A DNA stretch of 64,000 nt, taken from the NCBI RefSeq assembly GCF_000688255.1, contig NZ_JHYS01000005.1, forward strand, positions 1-64,000. Direction: 5' to 3'. How positions within the stretch are numbered: the first letter of the stretch is position 1; each line of letters begins with the position of its first letter. The notes beneath the pieces were generated by a model. The model was given only the letters and a program-made list of their open reading frames with translations. It was not told the DNA's origin and did not search any database. This document shows, in pieces, positions 9,965 through 17,466 of this stretch. Both the position numbers and the translations under genes were made by a program. The stretch is from Simplicispira psychrophila DSM 11588. GTDB taxonomy: Bacteria > Pseudomonadota > Gammaproteobacteria > Burkholderiales > Burkholderiaceae_C.

Positions 9965-9996
9965 TGGCGCTTATCCCATAAGCGATACAGGTCAAA
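9930..9996. repeat. Dispersed ATAGCT/AGCGC repeat, copy at phrB end
   Basis: TTTTTAATAGCTGATGGCGC followed by TTATCCCATAAGCGATACAG is one copy of the short repeat found about ten times here. It provides the stop codon and last codons of phrB and runs on into the rpoH leader. Confidence 0.6.
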
Positions 9997-10060
9997 ATGG
10001 CATAAAAATTAATGCCATGCAGGCGGGATTTTTCCTGACACGTCCACGGGAACTACCGCC

Positions 10061-10090
10061 TTAGCAGTCTCTCCAACAGAGTGCTAATAT
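10061..10090 (+). promoter_or_regulatory. CIRCE-like HrcA operator overlapping the rpoH promoter
   Basis: TTAGCAGTC (10061-10069), a 9-base spacer, then GAGTGCTAA (10079-10087). The CIRCE consensus is TTAGCACTC-N9-GAGTGCTAA, so this differs at one base in the left arm and keeps the exact spacing. The first half provides a -35-like TTAGCA and the second runs into TAATAT (10085-10090), giving an 18-bp promoter spacing, the usual placement for repression by HrcA. The rpoH start lies 30 bases downstream with AAAAGGAG as ribosome site. Confidence 0.8.
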
Positions 10091-10119
10091 GATGAATGCT
10101 TAGAGAAAAGGAGTCCTGA

Positions 10120-11055
10120 ATGACCATTCAAACTGGATCCGCGACAACCGCTCTGGCCGCACCCAATCCTTGGATGTTGGTGCCGCCGCTGGGTAATTTG
10201 GACGCTTACATTTCGGCCGTGAATCGACTGCCGCTGCTGACGCTGGAAGAAGAGCAAAGCGCTGCGCGCGATCTGCGCGCCAACAACGACTTGGATGCTG
10301 CGGGCCGGCTGGTGATGTCGCACCTGCGCTTGGTGGTGTCGATCTCACGCCAATACCTGGGGTATGGTTTGCCGCACGGTGACCTGATCCAGGAGGGCAA
10401 TGTCGGACTGATGAAAGCCGTCAAGCGCTTTGACCCCGACCAGGGCGTGCGCTTGGTCAGCTATGCCATGCATTGGATCAAGGCCGAGATCCACGAATAC
10501 ATCCTGAAGAACTGGCGCATGGTCAAGGTGGCCACCACCAAGGCACAGCGCAAGCTGTTTTTCAACCTGCGCTCGATGAAGCAACGCTTCCAGGCCAGTG
10601 CCGCCAACAACGACACGCACCGCAACACCCTGTCCGAGCAGGAAATCGACCTGATGGCGGACCAGCTCAACGTCAAGCGCGAAGAGGTGATGGAGATGGA
10701 AACGCGCATGTCCGGTGGCGATGTGCTGCTGGACCCCGCACCATCCGATGACGGCGAGCAGGCCTTTGGGCCCATCGCTTATCTGGCCGATGCGACGCAT
10801 GAGCCCACTGCCATGCTCGAATCACGCCAGCGCGATGTGTTGTCCTCCGATGGCATTGCCACGGCTTTGTCGGACTTGGACGAGCGCAGCCGGCGCATCG
10901 TGCAAGAGCGCTGGCTCAACGTCAACGACGATGGCTCGGGCGGCATGACGCTGCACGAACTGGCCGCTGTGTACGGCGTCAGCGCTGAGCGCATTCGGCA
11001 AATCGAGTCGGCAGCCATGAAAAAAATGAAAAAAACGCTGATCGAATACGCCTGA
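10120..11055 (+). CDS. rpoH: RNA polymerase heat-shock sigma factor RpoH (sigma-32)
   Basis: A 311-aa sigma factor directing transcription of chaperone and protease genes. Region 2 reads MSHLRLVVSISRQYLGYGLPHGDLIQEGNVGLMKAVKRFDP, with YAMHWIKAEIHEYILKNWRMVK as the -10 recognition part. QRKLFFNLR is the RpoH box that distinguishes sigma-32 from RpoD. Region 4 ends with TLHELAAVYGVSAERIRQIESAAMKKMKK. ATG 10120 has a strong AAAAGGAG site. A CIRCE-like operator covers its promoter, which would put the heat-shock sigma under HrcA control. It converges on the oxidase operon with only 36 bp between. Confidence 0.95.
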   Translation: MTIQTGSATTALAAPNPWMLVPPLGNLDAYISAVNRLPLLTLEEEQSAARDLRANNDLDAAGRLVMSHLRLVVSISRQYLGYGLPHGDLIQEGNVGLMKAVKRFDPDQGVRLVSYAMHWIKAEIHEYILKNWRMVKVATTKAQRKLFFNLRSMKQRFQASAANNDTHRNTLSEQEIDLMADQLNVKREEVMEMETRMSGGDVLLDPAPSDDGEQAFGPIAYLADATHEPTAMLESRQRDVLSSDGIATALSDLDERSRRIVQERWLNVNDDGSGGMTLHELAAVYGVSAERIRQIESAAMKKMKKTLIEYA

Positions 11056-11091
11056 CCCGCCGAGCGCGTGGACTGGGCGGTGCGCAAAGGC

Positions 11092-11703
11092 TCAGCGCCC
11101 CTCGTGCAGTAGCGCGCGCACGTCCTGGGTCAGCGCCTCAGCACCGCTACCGTAGCGGTTGTAGACGCGCAAACGCCCTTGCGGGTCGTAGATATAGCTG
11201 CCCGCCGAATGGTCCATGGTGTAACTGGTGGCTGTGGTGCCATCGACCTTTTTGTAATAAATTTTGTAGTTTTTGGCCAATGCCGGCAGCTGCTCGGGTG
11301 TAGGGCGCAGCGCCAAAAAACTCGAATCAAAATTGCCCATGTAGGCCTTGAGCATGTCCAGTGTGTCGCGCTCAGGGTCTACGGTGATAAAAATGCCTTG
11401 AAGACGTTCGCCGTCTGCACCCAGCGCCTGCTTGACTTGGGCCAGTTCCTGCATCGAGGTCGGGCAGACATCGGGACATTGGGTAAAACCAAAAAACACC
11501 ACCACCACCTTGCCCGGGAAGTCCTGGATGCTGCGCACCTGGCCGTTATGGTCGGTCAGAGAAAAGTCGCGCGCGTAATCGGCGCCGGTGATATCCACCC
11601 CCCGAAATTCAGTCTTGTTTTGGGAGCAAGCACTTAAAACAGCTGCAGCGCTTATGGACATTGCGCTAATAGCTATTAATTTAAGAGCGTTTCGTTTCAG
11701 CAT
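11092..11703 (-). CDS. sco1: Sco1/SenC family copper chaperone lipoprotein
   Basis: A 203-aa periplasmic lipoprotein that helps deliver copper to the CuA site of cytochrome c oxidase. The signal peptide ends in lipobox LSAC with Cys26 as the lipidated residue. The thioredoxin-like domain has the copper ligands Cys76 and Cys80 (CPDVC) and His165 (TMDHSAG), so it is complete. ITVDPERDTLDML is typical of Sco. ATG 11703 has GAGG upstream. It is the last gene of the oxidase operon, 17 bp after ctaB. The DNA of the signal peptide is itself a copy of the dispersed repeat. Confidence 0.93.
   Translation of the reverse strand: MLKRNALKLIAISAMSISAAAVLSACSQNKTEFRGVDITGADYARDFSLTDHNGQVRSIQDFPGKVVVVFFGFTQCPDVCPTSMQELAQVKQALGADGERLQGIFITVDPERDTLDMLKAYMGNFDSSFLALRPTPEQLPALAKNYKIYYKKVDGTTATSYTMDHSAGSYIYDPQGRLRVYNRYGSGAEALTQDVRALLHEGR
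11625..11690. repeat. Dispersed repeat, copy encoding the Sco1 signal peptide
   Basis: Read on the minus strand this contains TTAATAGCTATTAGCGCAAT and later CATAAGCGCT, the same core as the intergenic copies. Here it is in frame and supplies residues of about 7 to 28 of Sco1, including the hydrophobic core and lipobox. Confidence 0.6.
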
Positions 11704-11720
11704 GGAGCCTCGGTAAAAAA

Positions 11721-12620
11721 TCAGAAAACATAATGATCCACCAGCAGTGCGGCAAACAGCGTACTCAGGTGGATCAGGGAAAAGCGGAAGGTCTTGCGGG
11801 CCAGCGCATCGGAATAATGGCGCCACAACGCAAAGCCGTAGCCACAAAACCCTACTCCCAACACCATGGCGGCGGCCAGATAGATCCACGAACTCATGCC
11901 GTAGACAAAGGGCATCAGGCAGCCGGCAAACAGGATCAGGGTATACAAGAACACTTGCAGCCGGGTGAACTGGTTGCCATGCGTCACCGGCAGCATGGGC
12001 AAACCGGCCTTGCGGTAGTCCTCGACACGGTACAGCGCCAAAGCCCAGAAGTGCGGCGGCGTCCACAAAAAAATGATCAGGCACAGGATCAGCGCCTCGG
12101 GGCCGACATCACCGCGCAGCGCGGCCCAGCCCAGTACGGGCGGCATGGCACCGGCCGCCCCGCCAATCACGATATTTTGCGGTGTCAGCGGCTTGAGCAC
12201 CAAGGTATAGACCACGGCATAACCGACAAAGGTCGCCAGTGTCAGCCACATGGTGAACGGGTTGATCCACACATACAACACCACCGAACCCGCCACACAC
12301 AACGCCACCGAAAACGCTAGCGCTTGCCGGTCCGATAACTGACCCTGGGCCGTGGGGCGCCAAGAGGTGCGCCGCATCTTGGCATCGATGGTTTTCTCGA
12401 CCAGGCAATTAAACACGGCAGCGGCGCCCGCCACCCACCAGATGCCGACGCAAGCGACGGCCATTTTGAGCACCTCGGCGCCACTGGGCAGCCCAGGCAC
12501 GGCCAGCACCATGCCGATAAAGGCGCAAAACACGATCAGCTGCAGCACCCGCGGCTTGGTCAGCACGTAGTATTGCGACAGACGGGAGGGCGCAGAAGAG
12601 AAAAAAGTGGCAGCAGTCAT
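11721..12620 (-). CDS. ctaB: Protoheme IX farnesyltransferase (heme O synthase)
   Basis: A 299-aa inner-membrane UbiA-family prenyltransferase (CtaB/CyoE) that attaches farnesyl to heme B to make heme O for the oxidase. It shows about eight membrane segments. The first Asp-rich site [20 protein letters not shown] and the [24 protein letters not shown] and [13 protein letters not shown] stretches are diagnostic. The start at ATG 12620 overlaps the ctaA stop by four bases (ATGA), so heme O and heme A synthases are translationally coupled. Confidence 0.95.
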   Translation of the reverse strand: MTAATFFSSAPSRLSQYYVLTKPRVLQLIVFCAFIGMVLAVPGLPSGAEVLKMAVACVGIWWVAGAAAVFNCLVEKTIDAKMRRTSWRPTAQGQLSDRQALAFSVALCVAGSVVLYVWINPFTMWLTLATFVGYAVVYTLVLKPLTPQNIVIGGAAGAMPPVLGWAALRGDVGPEALILCLIIFLWTPPHFWALALYRVEDYRKAGLPMLPVTHGNQFTRLQVFLYTLILFAGCLMPFVYGMSSWIYLAAAMVLGVGFCGYGFALWRHYSDALARKTFRFSLIHLSTLFAALLVDHYVF

Positions 12621-13840
12621 ACAGAAATTCTCCCAGCGCCGACAGGCGCAGTAGTTGCAGACAGCGAACGCTGAACCAGCGCCGCACTGCGGCTCGCACC
12701 CAACGCCCAGGTGAGCACCAGCACCAGCGCCGCCGCTCCCCCCGTGTGCAGCACCGCCGCCAGCAGCGGCCAGTCCAGCACTACGTTGCTCAGGCCGCTG
12801 ACCAGTTGCAGCAGTGCCAGAGTCGCCAGCCAGCGGGCTTGTGCACCCAAGGTGCGTGCCCCGACCAAGGATGGCAGAGCCAGCGCCGCACGGTGCATAC
12901 GCCATGCCAATAGCCCCAGCCACAGCAGGACCACATACGCAAACAACCGGTGCACATAGTGGATGGCAGTGAGGGCCGAAAAATCCAGCAGACTGCCGTC
13001 TGCGCGCATTCCCAGTGCGCGCCACACTTCAAAGCCCTGGGCAAAATCCATGGCGGGCCACCAGCTGCCTTGGCATAACGGAAAGGTATTGCACGCCAGT
13101 ACGGCGTAATTGGTACTGACCCAGCCGCCCAACAGCACTTGCACACCCACCGCCAGCGCAGCCAGAAAGAGCAGCCAGCGCAGTCCGCGCCCCAGCACCA
13201 CCGGCTGCTGATCCTGCACCGCCTGGGAGTGGCGCACGGCTTGCACCGCCAACAAAACCAGCAGCACCAGCCCACCGACTAAATGCAGGGTGACGATGGC
13301 CGGGAATAGTTTCATGGTCACGGTCAAGGCACCAAACGCGCCTTGCAGACACACCCACGCCAGGGTGAAGGTGGCCCAACCAGGATGCAGCGGCAACGCC
13401 CCAGCCGCATCTTTGCGCACGCGTCCCCGTTCGCGCCACGCCATCACGGCCAGCACCGTGATCAACGCCCCCACCCCCGTCGCTAGGTAACGGTGCACCA
13501 TTTCCACCCAGGCTTTGCGGTGGGTGACCGGGCCAGTAGGCATGGCAGTTTGGGCAGCGGCAATCGGGGCGTGAGCACCCAGCGGACTGGCGTTGCCGTA
13601 GCAGCCGGGCCAGTCGGGGCAGCCCAGCCCGGAATCGGTCAGGCGCGTGAAGGCGCCAAACAGCACCAGATCAAAGGTCAGAAACAGCGTGAGCACGGTG
13701 AGTGCCTGCCAGCGGCGCTGGCGTGCGCTGCCAACGTGGCGCCGCCATACCCACAGCAACGGCCCTAATGCCACCAGCGCCCCCAGCAGCAGCATCTGCA
13801 GCAGCGGCGTCAGATCGTAGAGGGGCTGCGGCATGGCCAT
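12617..13840 (-). CDS. ctaA: Heme A synthase (CtaA/COX15)
   Basis: A 407-aa inner-membrane monooxygenase that converts heme O to heme A. Eight membrane segments are visible. Heme-ligand regions include [50 protein letters not shown] and [15 protein letters not shown], which supply the conserved His residues of the two half-domains. The Cys pair in GCPDWPGC and the CNTFPLCQG loop are also family features. ATG 13840 overlaps the stop of the preceding gene by one base (TAATG); a second ATG two codons later is possible. Confidence 0.94.
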   Translation of the reverse strand: MAMPQPLYDLTPLLQMLLLGALVALGPLLWVWRRHVGSARQRRWQALTVLTLFLTFDLVLFGAFTRLTDSGLGCPDWPGCYGNASPLGAHAPIAAAQTAMPTGPVTHRKAWVEMVHRYLATGVGALITVLAVMAWRERGRVRKDAAGALPLHPGWATFTLAWVCLQGAFGALTVTMKLFPAIVTLHLVGGLVLLVLLAVQAVRHSQAVQDQQPVVLGRGLRWLLFLAALAVGVQVLLGGWVSTNYAVLACNTFPLCQGSWWPAMDFAQGFEVWRALGMRADGSLLDFSALTAIHYVHRLFAYVVLLWLGLLAWRMHRAALALPSLVGARTLGAQARWLATLALLQLVSGLSNVVLDWPLLAAVLHTGGAAALVLVLTWALGASRSAALVQRSLSATTAPVGAGRISV

Positions 13841-14532
13841 TACAGCGGCGGCTCCCGCCCCGCCGTGTCCCAGCTGGCCGAGGCGCGCAGCAGGCGATCC
13901 AGATCACGCTTGGCTTTGGCGGCTGCAGCGGCATCCATGCCGGCCGGAAAACGCATCATCCAGTGGCCCATCGGATCGACGACATACAAATGCTCCTCCA
14001 AAGCGTGCCCCGGCGCCGGCGCCAGCCACTGCGCCAGGGCTGCAGCGTCCACGCGCAGCACGGTACTCTGCTGCAGGCCGGGCAGGAGGGCGTCGGGCAG
14101 GGGCGCGTCATCGGTGATTAACCAGACCCAGTCCACCCGGTCTTTTTCGCGGCCCAGGCTTTCACGCATCTGGCGCTGCCAGTACAGATTGTTTTGACAG
14201 CTGGCAGCACAATGTCCCGGCGCCACGCTGACCAGCAGCCATTGGCCTTTGAGCGTATCGAGCGTGCTTTGGTGCCCATCCAGCGCCGTCGCCGTCAAAG
14301 TCGGCAAACTGCGCTGCGACTCGATGAGTTCGCCAAAATTACGCCGCCCTTCTGGACGCACGACGTAATAGGTGAAGTAGGACGCCAGCACCGGGGCTGC
14401 GCACACCAGCAGCACGCCGAGCATTTTCCAGCGGGCAAAACGGCTGGTACGGGGCGCCAAAGAAGCCTCCGCCTCAGGCAGCGGTGCGGGGACGTGTGGG
14501 CAGGAAGCGTGGGACAAGTTGGAACCAGACAT
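13840..14532 (-). CDS. Membrane-anchored Sco-like protein in the oxidase operon
   Basis: About 230 aa with one N-terminal membrane segment (MLGVLLVCAAPVLASYFTYYV, near 37-57) and a periplasmic domain. GHCAASCQ gives Cys108 and Cys112 in a CxxxC spacing as in Sco proteins, and HALEEHLYVVDPMGHWM resembles the His-containing Sco segment before DPxG. I infer a thioredoxin-fold protein in CuA or heme-copper assembly; family comparison would be needed to prove it. The first ATG at 14532 overlaps SURF1 by 59 bp; a TTG at 14460 with GGAGG before it would avoid this and is a credible true start. It is coupled to ctaA downstream. Confidence 0.7.
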   Translation of the reverse strand: MSGSNLSHASCPHVPAPLPEAEASLAPRTSRFARWKMLGVLLVCAAPVLASYFTYYVVRPEGRRNFGELIESQRSLPTLTATALDGHQSTLDTLKGQWLLVSVAPGHCAASCQNNLYWQRQMRESLGREKDRVDWVWLITDDAPLPDALLPGLQQSTVLRVDAAALAQWLAPAPGHALEEHLYVVDPMGHWMMRFPAGMDAAAAAKAKRDLDRLLRASASWDTAGREPPL

Positions 14533-15247
14533 AGAGAAGTGCTACCAAGGTACAAAGCCCAAACCACTGGAAGGCGTAGCCATAGTGCTTTTCAACGCCG
14601 GTCTGGATCGCTGGCCAATCGCGCTGTAGGCCTTCGCTGCCTGCATCGGTCTGCAGCACGGCGACATCGGCGGGCAGCAAACCGGTTTCAATACGAAAAG
14701 CGGTCATATCCAGATTCTGTCGGATAGGCGAAGCCTGCTGCATAGGGGTATCTCCCCCCAGCGCATACAGCCGGGAAGGCGGCAAGGCCAACCGACCGGC
14801 TATTTGCACCGGCCCGGTGGGCGTGTCGATGGCGGGCAGAGCGGTGCGGTCCTGAAAATTGCGCGGCGCCCAGCCGCGTTGCACCAGGACCACCCCAGCG
14901 CCCTGGGACAGTTGCAGCGGCGTGACGACAAAAAACCCCACATGGCCCTGCATCTGGCGATTGTCCAGAAAAACGGTGTACTGGGGCAACCATTGCCCGC
15001 GCAGCAACACCCGCCGATGCAACAAGGCGGGAATATCTGCAGCCGCCCCAGATGGCACACCAAAGCTGGCGCCGTCCAGCACGGGCAGGCGTGAGCGCGC
15101 TTCAATGGCCGCGTGCAGCGCTTCCTTTTGCGCGGCACGATCAAGCTGCCAGCGCCCCAGCGCAGCCGTCGCCGCCATCGTGGCCACCGCAGCCACGGTG
15201 AGCAACCAGAAACGCACATCCAGATGCAGTGTTTTGCCGGGTGTCAC
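14474..15247 (-). CDS. SURF1 family oxidase assembly protein
   Basis: About 257 aa with a membrane segment at each end (RFWLLTVAAVATMAATAALG and HYGYAFQWFGLCTLVALLYVWF) and a periplasmic domain between, the SURF1 layout. GRWQLDRAAQKE and VLVQRGWAPRNF are family signatures. SURF1 assists heme A insertion into subunit I. The start is uncertain: GTG 15247 is used here; GTG 15217 (MRFWLL) is the alternative, and neither has a strong ribosome site. It starts 15 bp from the divergent DUF2909 gene. Confidence 0.88.
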   Translation of the reverse strand: MTPGKTLHLDVRFWLLTVAAVATMAATAALGRWQLDRAAQKEALHAAIEARSRLPVLDGASFGVPSGAAADIPALLHRRVLLRGQWLPQYTVFLDNRQMQGHVGFFVVTPLQLSQGAGVVLVQRGWAPRNFQDRTALPAIDTPTGPVQIAGRLALPPSRLYALGGDTPMQQASPIRQNLDMTAFRIETGLLPADVAVLQTDAGSEGLQRDWPAIQTGVEKHYGYAFQWFGLCTLVALLYVWFQLVPRFLPTRPRTAA

Positions 15248-15262
15248 GGGATAATCAGCGCC

Positions 15263-15487
15263 ATGAAAATATTCGTGCTGCTTGCTTTTGTAGCCATTTT
15301 GGCCAGCCTGGGAGTGGCGTTGTTTTTCATGGTGCGCAAAAACCGCACCGAGCAAGACCGGGGCGCACGCATGGCGCAAGCGCTGGCTTGGCGGGTGGGT
15401 CTGTCGATACTGCTGTTTGTCTGCCTCCTGGCCGCCTGGAAGCTGGGCTACATCCAGCCCACCGGCCTGCCCATGGGGCCACGCTAG
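15263..15487 (+). CDS. DUF2909 twin-transmembrane protein, opposite strand inside the cox operon
   Basis: A 74-aa protein with two membrane helices (IFVLLAFVAILASLGVALFFMV and GLSILLFVCLLAAWKLGYI) joined by a charged loop RKNRTEQDRGARMAQALAW. This fits DUF2909, a small family of unknown function. It reads against the surrounding oxidase genes, occupying the gap between coxC and SURF1. ATG 15263 gives the compact protein; upstream extension is not supported by composition. Its position suggests a link to oxidase biogenesis, but that is inference. Confidence 0.75.
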   Translation: MKIFVLLAFVAILASLGVALFFMVRKNRTEQDRGARMAQALAWRVGLSILLFVCLLAAWKLGYIQPTGLPMGPR

Positions 15488-15525
15488 AGGGCTGGTGAAC
15501 ACGGCAAACCGACGGCAAGGGCGCC

Positions 15526-16407
15526 CTACATCCAGTAAACCACAACATACAAACCGAGCCAGACCACATCCACAAAGTGCCAGTACCAGGTGGCACCTTC
15601 AAAACCAAAGTGTTTGTCCGCCGTGAAATGGCCCTTTTGCAGACGCAGCGTGATGAACAACAACATCAACATGCCGACGAAGACGTGAAAGCCATGGAAG
15701 CCGGTCAGCATGAAGAAAGTGGAGCCATAAATGCCCGAGGTCATCTTCAGGTTCAACTCGGTATAGAGGTGGTAGTACTCGTAGCCTTGTACGGTCAAAA
15801 ATGAGATACCCAGCAATACCGTCACCCACATGAAGGCAACGGCTTTACGGCGATGGCTTGCGCGCAGTGCATAGTGCGCCATCGTCAAAGTGACGCCTGA
15901 GGTGAGCAGCAGCGCCGTGTTGATGGTCGGCAGCCAAAATGGCCCGACGGTCTGGAACGGCTCAACGATGCCTGCGGGCGAAGCCGTAGCACCAGCCGCC
16001 AGACTGGGCCAGATCGCCTTGAAACCAGGCCACAGCAGCGAATTATCCAGACTGCCCAGGGCTGGCACTGAATGGGCACGCGCCCACCACAGCGCCGTAA
16101 AGAAGGCGCCAAAAAACATCACTTCCGAGAAGATGAACCAACTCATGCTCCAGCGGTAAGAGAGGTCAATCTTGTGGCCATAAAACCCACCTTCACTTTC
16201 CTGGATCGCCTCTTTGAACCACTGAAAGAGCACCAACAGCCACCACAGCAGGCCAAAGAAGAAGCAATATTTGCCCCACTCGTAGCTATTGATCCATTGG
16301 CTGGCGCCCAGCATGACAAAAAATAGTCCTGCAGCCGCCATGATGGGGTGGCGTGATTCAGAAGGGACAAAGTAGTACGGGGTTGCGCCCTGGCCAGATG
16401 TACGCAT
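15526..16407 (-). CDS. coxC: Cytochrome c oxidase subunit III
   Basis: A 293-aa seven-helix membrane subunit of the heme-copper oxidase. SYRWSMSWFIFSEVMFFGAFFTALWWAR carries the conserved Glu-containing helix; GYEYYHLYTELNLKMTSGIYGSTFFMLTGFHGFHVFVGMLML and FEGATWYWHFVDVVWLGLYVVVYWM are the highly conserved C-terminal helices. ATG 16407 has GAGGAG seven bases upstream, which decides the start against a longer upstream reading. It follows the DUF2970 gene in the operon. Confidence 0.96.
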   Translation of the reverse strand: MRTSGQGATPYYFVPSESRHPIMAAAGLFFVMLGASQWINSYEWGKYCFFFGLLWWLLVLFQWFKEAIQESEGGFYGHKIDLSYRWSMSWFIFSEVMFFGAFFTALWWARAHSVPALGSLDNSLLWPGFKAIWPSLAAGATASPAGIVEPFQTVGPFWLPTINTALLLTSGVTLTMAHYALRASHRRKAVAFMWVTVLLGISFLTVQGYEYYHLYTELNLKMTSGIYGSTFFMLTGFHGFHVFVGMLMLLFITLRLQKGHFTADKHFGFEGATWYWHFVDVVWLGLYVVVYWM

Positions 16408-16495
16408 TTCAGCTCCTCGGTATGGGGTGTCCTGAATGGGAGATGCAGGACACCCGGTCTTTGATCCCATGGGAGGCTTTACAGCATCCCACCTT

Positions 16496-16717
16496 TCACA
16501 CAATCCAATGCACCAACGCGATCAACGACAGCACGAGCGTAAAAATCGCTAGCAGTCCGATGGCAATCAGGTGCAGTGGATTGATTTTTTGCAGATCCTG
16601 CTGGTATTGGCTGTCTTTACGCACCCCGATCATCGACCAAGCCACGGCCCGCAGGGTGCGCAGCCACGAACCCGTGCGGCGCGTCTCTGGCGGACTCTGG
16701 GGACGCTGCTCTTTCAT
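16496..16717 (-). CDS. DUF2970 small membrane protein
   Basis: A 73-aa protein starting MKEQRPQSPPETRRTGSWLRTLRAVAWSMIG, with one C-terminal membrane segment (LHLIAIGLLAIFTLVLSLIALVHWIV). The layout VRKDSQYQQDLQKINPLHLI is typical of DUF2970, commonly found beside oxidase subunit III in betaproteobacteria. Its ATG overlaps the ctaG stop by four bases (ATGA). Function unknown; an assembly or stability role for the oxidase is inferred from position only. Confidence 0.82.
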   Translation of the reverse strand: MKEQRPQSPPETRRTGSWLRTLRAVAWSMIGVRKDSQYQQDLQKINPLHLIAIGLLAIFTLVLSLIALVHWIV

Positions 16718-17337
16718 GATCCAGCGCCTGTCGGCACCTGCTGCGGCGCCCATGCCGCCGTCGAGGGGGGCGCTGGGGGTGTTTTTCCACCGACTTCAAA
16801 AAACGTATAGGACAGGGTGATGGTGGCAACATCTTTGGACAGGCGCGGATCAATGACGAAGGCCACTGGCCACTCTTTTTTTTCCCCCGGCTCCAGCGTG
16901 TACTGGTTAAAGCAAAAACATTCCAGCTTGTTGAAATGCGCGGCCGCTCGGGCCGGGGCGTAGCTGGGCACCGCCTGGGCAGCCATGCGGCGGTTCTGGA
17001 CGTTCTGAAACTCGTACATCACCGTAGCCAATTCACCGGGATGCACTTTCAGCGAGCGGATCGCCGGCTTGAATTTCCAGGGGCCGCGTGCGTTGGCGTC
17101 AAACTCGACGGTGATGGTGCGGCTGCGATCGATCTGGGTATTGGCTGGCAGGCGCACATCCCGTCCCGCCGAGCCATTGCCGGGCACTTGGCGCTCCGAC
17201 AGCGCCAGGATATTGATGCCCGTCATCTCGCAGATACGCTTATAAATCGGAATCAAGGCATAGCCAAAGGCAAACATGCCCAGCGTGATGACGATCAGTT
17301 TGAGCACCATCCGGGCATTTTCGCGGTGCCTGCGCAT
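16714..17337 (-). CDS. ctaG: Cytochrome c oxidase assembly protein CtaG/Cox11
   Basis: A 207-aa protein with an N-terminal membrane anchor (MVLKLIVITLGMFAFGYALIPIYKRICEMTG) and a periplasmic copper-binding domain. The copper motif CFCFNQ is present, together with PKFEFNVGEKK-type sequence here read as YTLEPGEKKEWPV. Cox11 delivers copper to the CuB site of subunit I. The conserved IPIYKRICEMTGI segment also identifies it. It is coupled to the DUF2970 gene by a four-base overlap. Confidence 0.95.
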   Translation of the reverse strand: MRRHRENARMVLKLIVITLGMFAFGYALIPIYKRICEMTGINILALSERQVPGNGSAGRDVRLPANTQIDRSRTITVEFDANARGPWKFKPAIRSLKVHPGELATVMYEFQNVQNRRMAAQAVPSYAPARAAAHFNKLECFCFNQYTLEPGEKKEWPVAFVIDPRLSKDVATITLSYTFFEVGGKTPPAPPSTAAWAPQQVPTGAGS

Positions 17338-17347
17338 GGCCTGGCCC

Positions 17348-17458
17348 TCAGTGCGCCAACAGCAGCATCTTCACCACGATCCCGGCGAAGAACACGGCGG
17401 CCACGCTCGCCAGCACCAGGGCGGTGCGTAGATTGTCTTTTTTCTGCTGTGGGGTCAT
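17348..17458 (-). CDS. 36-aa cytochrome oxidase small assembly protein
   Basis: Too short for most gene finders. On the minus strand ATG 17458 opens a 36-residue frame ending at 17348: MTPQQKKDNLRTALVLASVA then AVFFAGIVVKMLLLAH. It has a short polar N-terminus and one membrane helix, the shape of the small oxidase assembly proteins found between coxA and ctaG in this group. A GAGGTGCCCC stretch lies just upstream. It fills the otherwise empty 129-bp gap between coxA and ctaG. Confidence 0.72.
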   Translation of the reverse strand: MTPQQKKDNLRTALVLASVAAVFFAGIVVKMLLLAH

Positions 17459-17466
17459 GGGGCACC

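Noticed and set aside
11704-12084. N-terminal extension of Sco1 to position 12084
   Set aside because: The extra residues are antisense-like sequence over ctaB, whereas ATG 11703 gives a proper lipoprotein signal and has a ribosome site.
15488-15525. Gene between DUF2909 and coxC
   Set aside because: Only 38 bp; nothing but the convergent ends of two genes.
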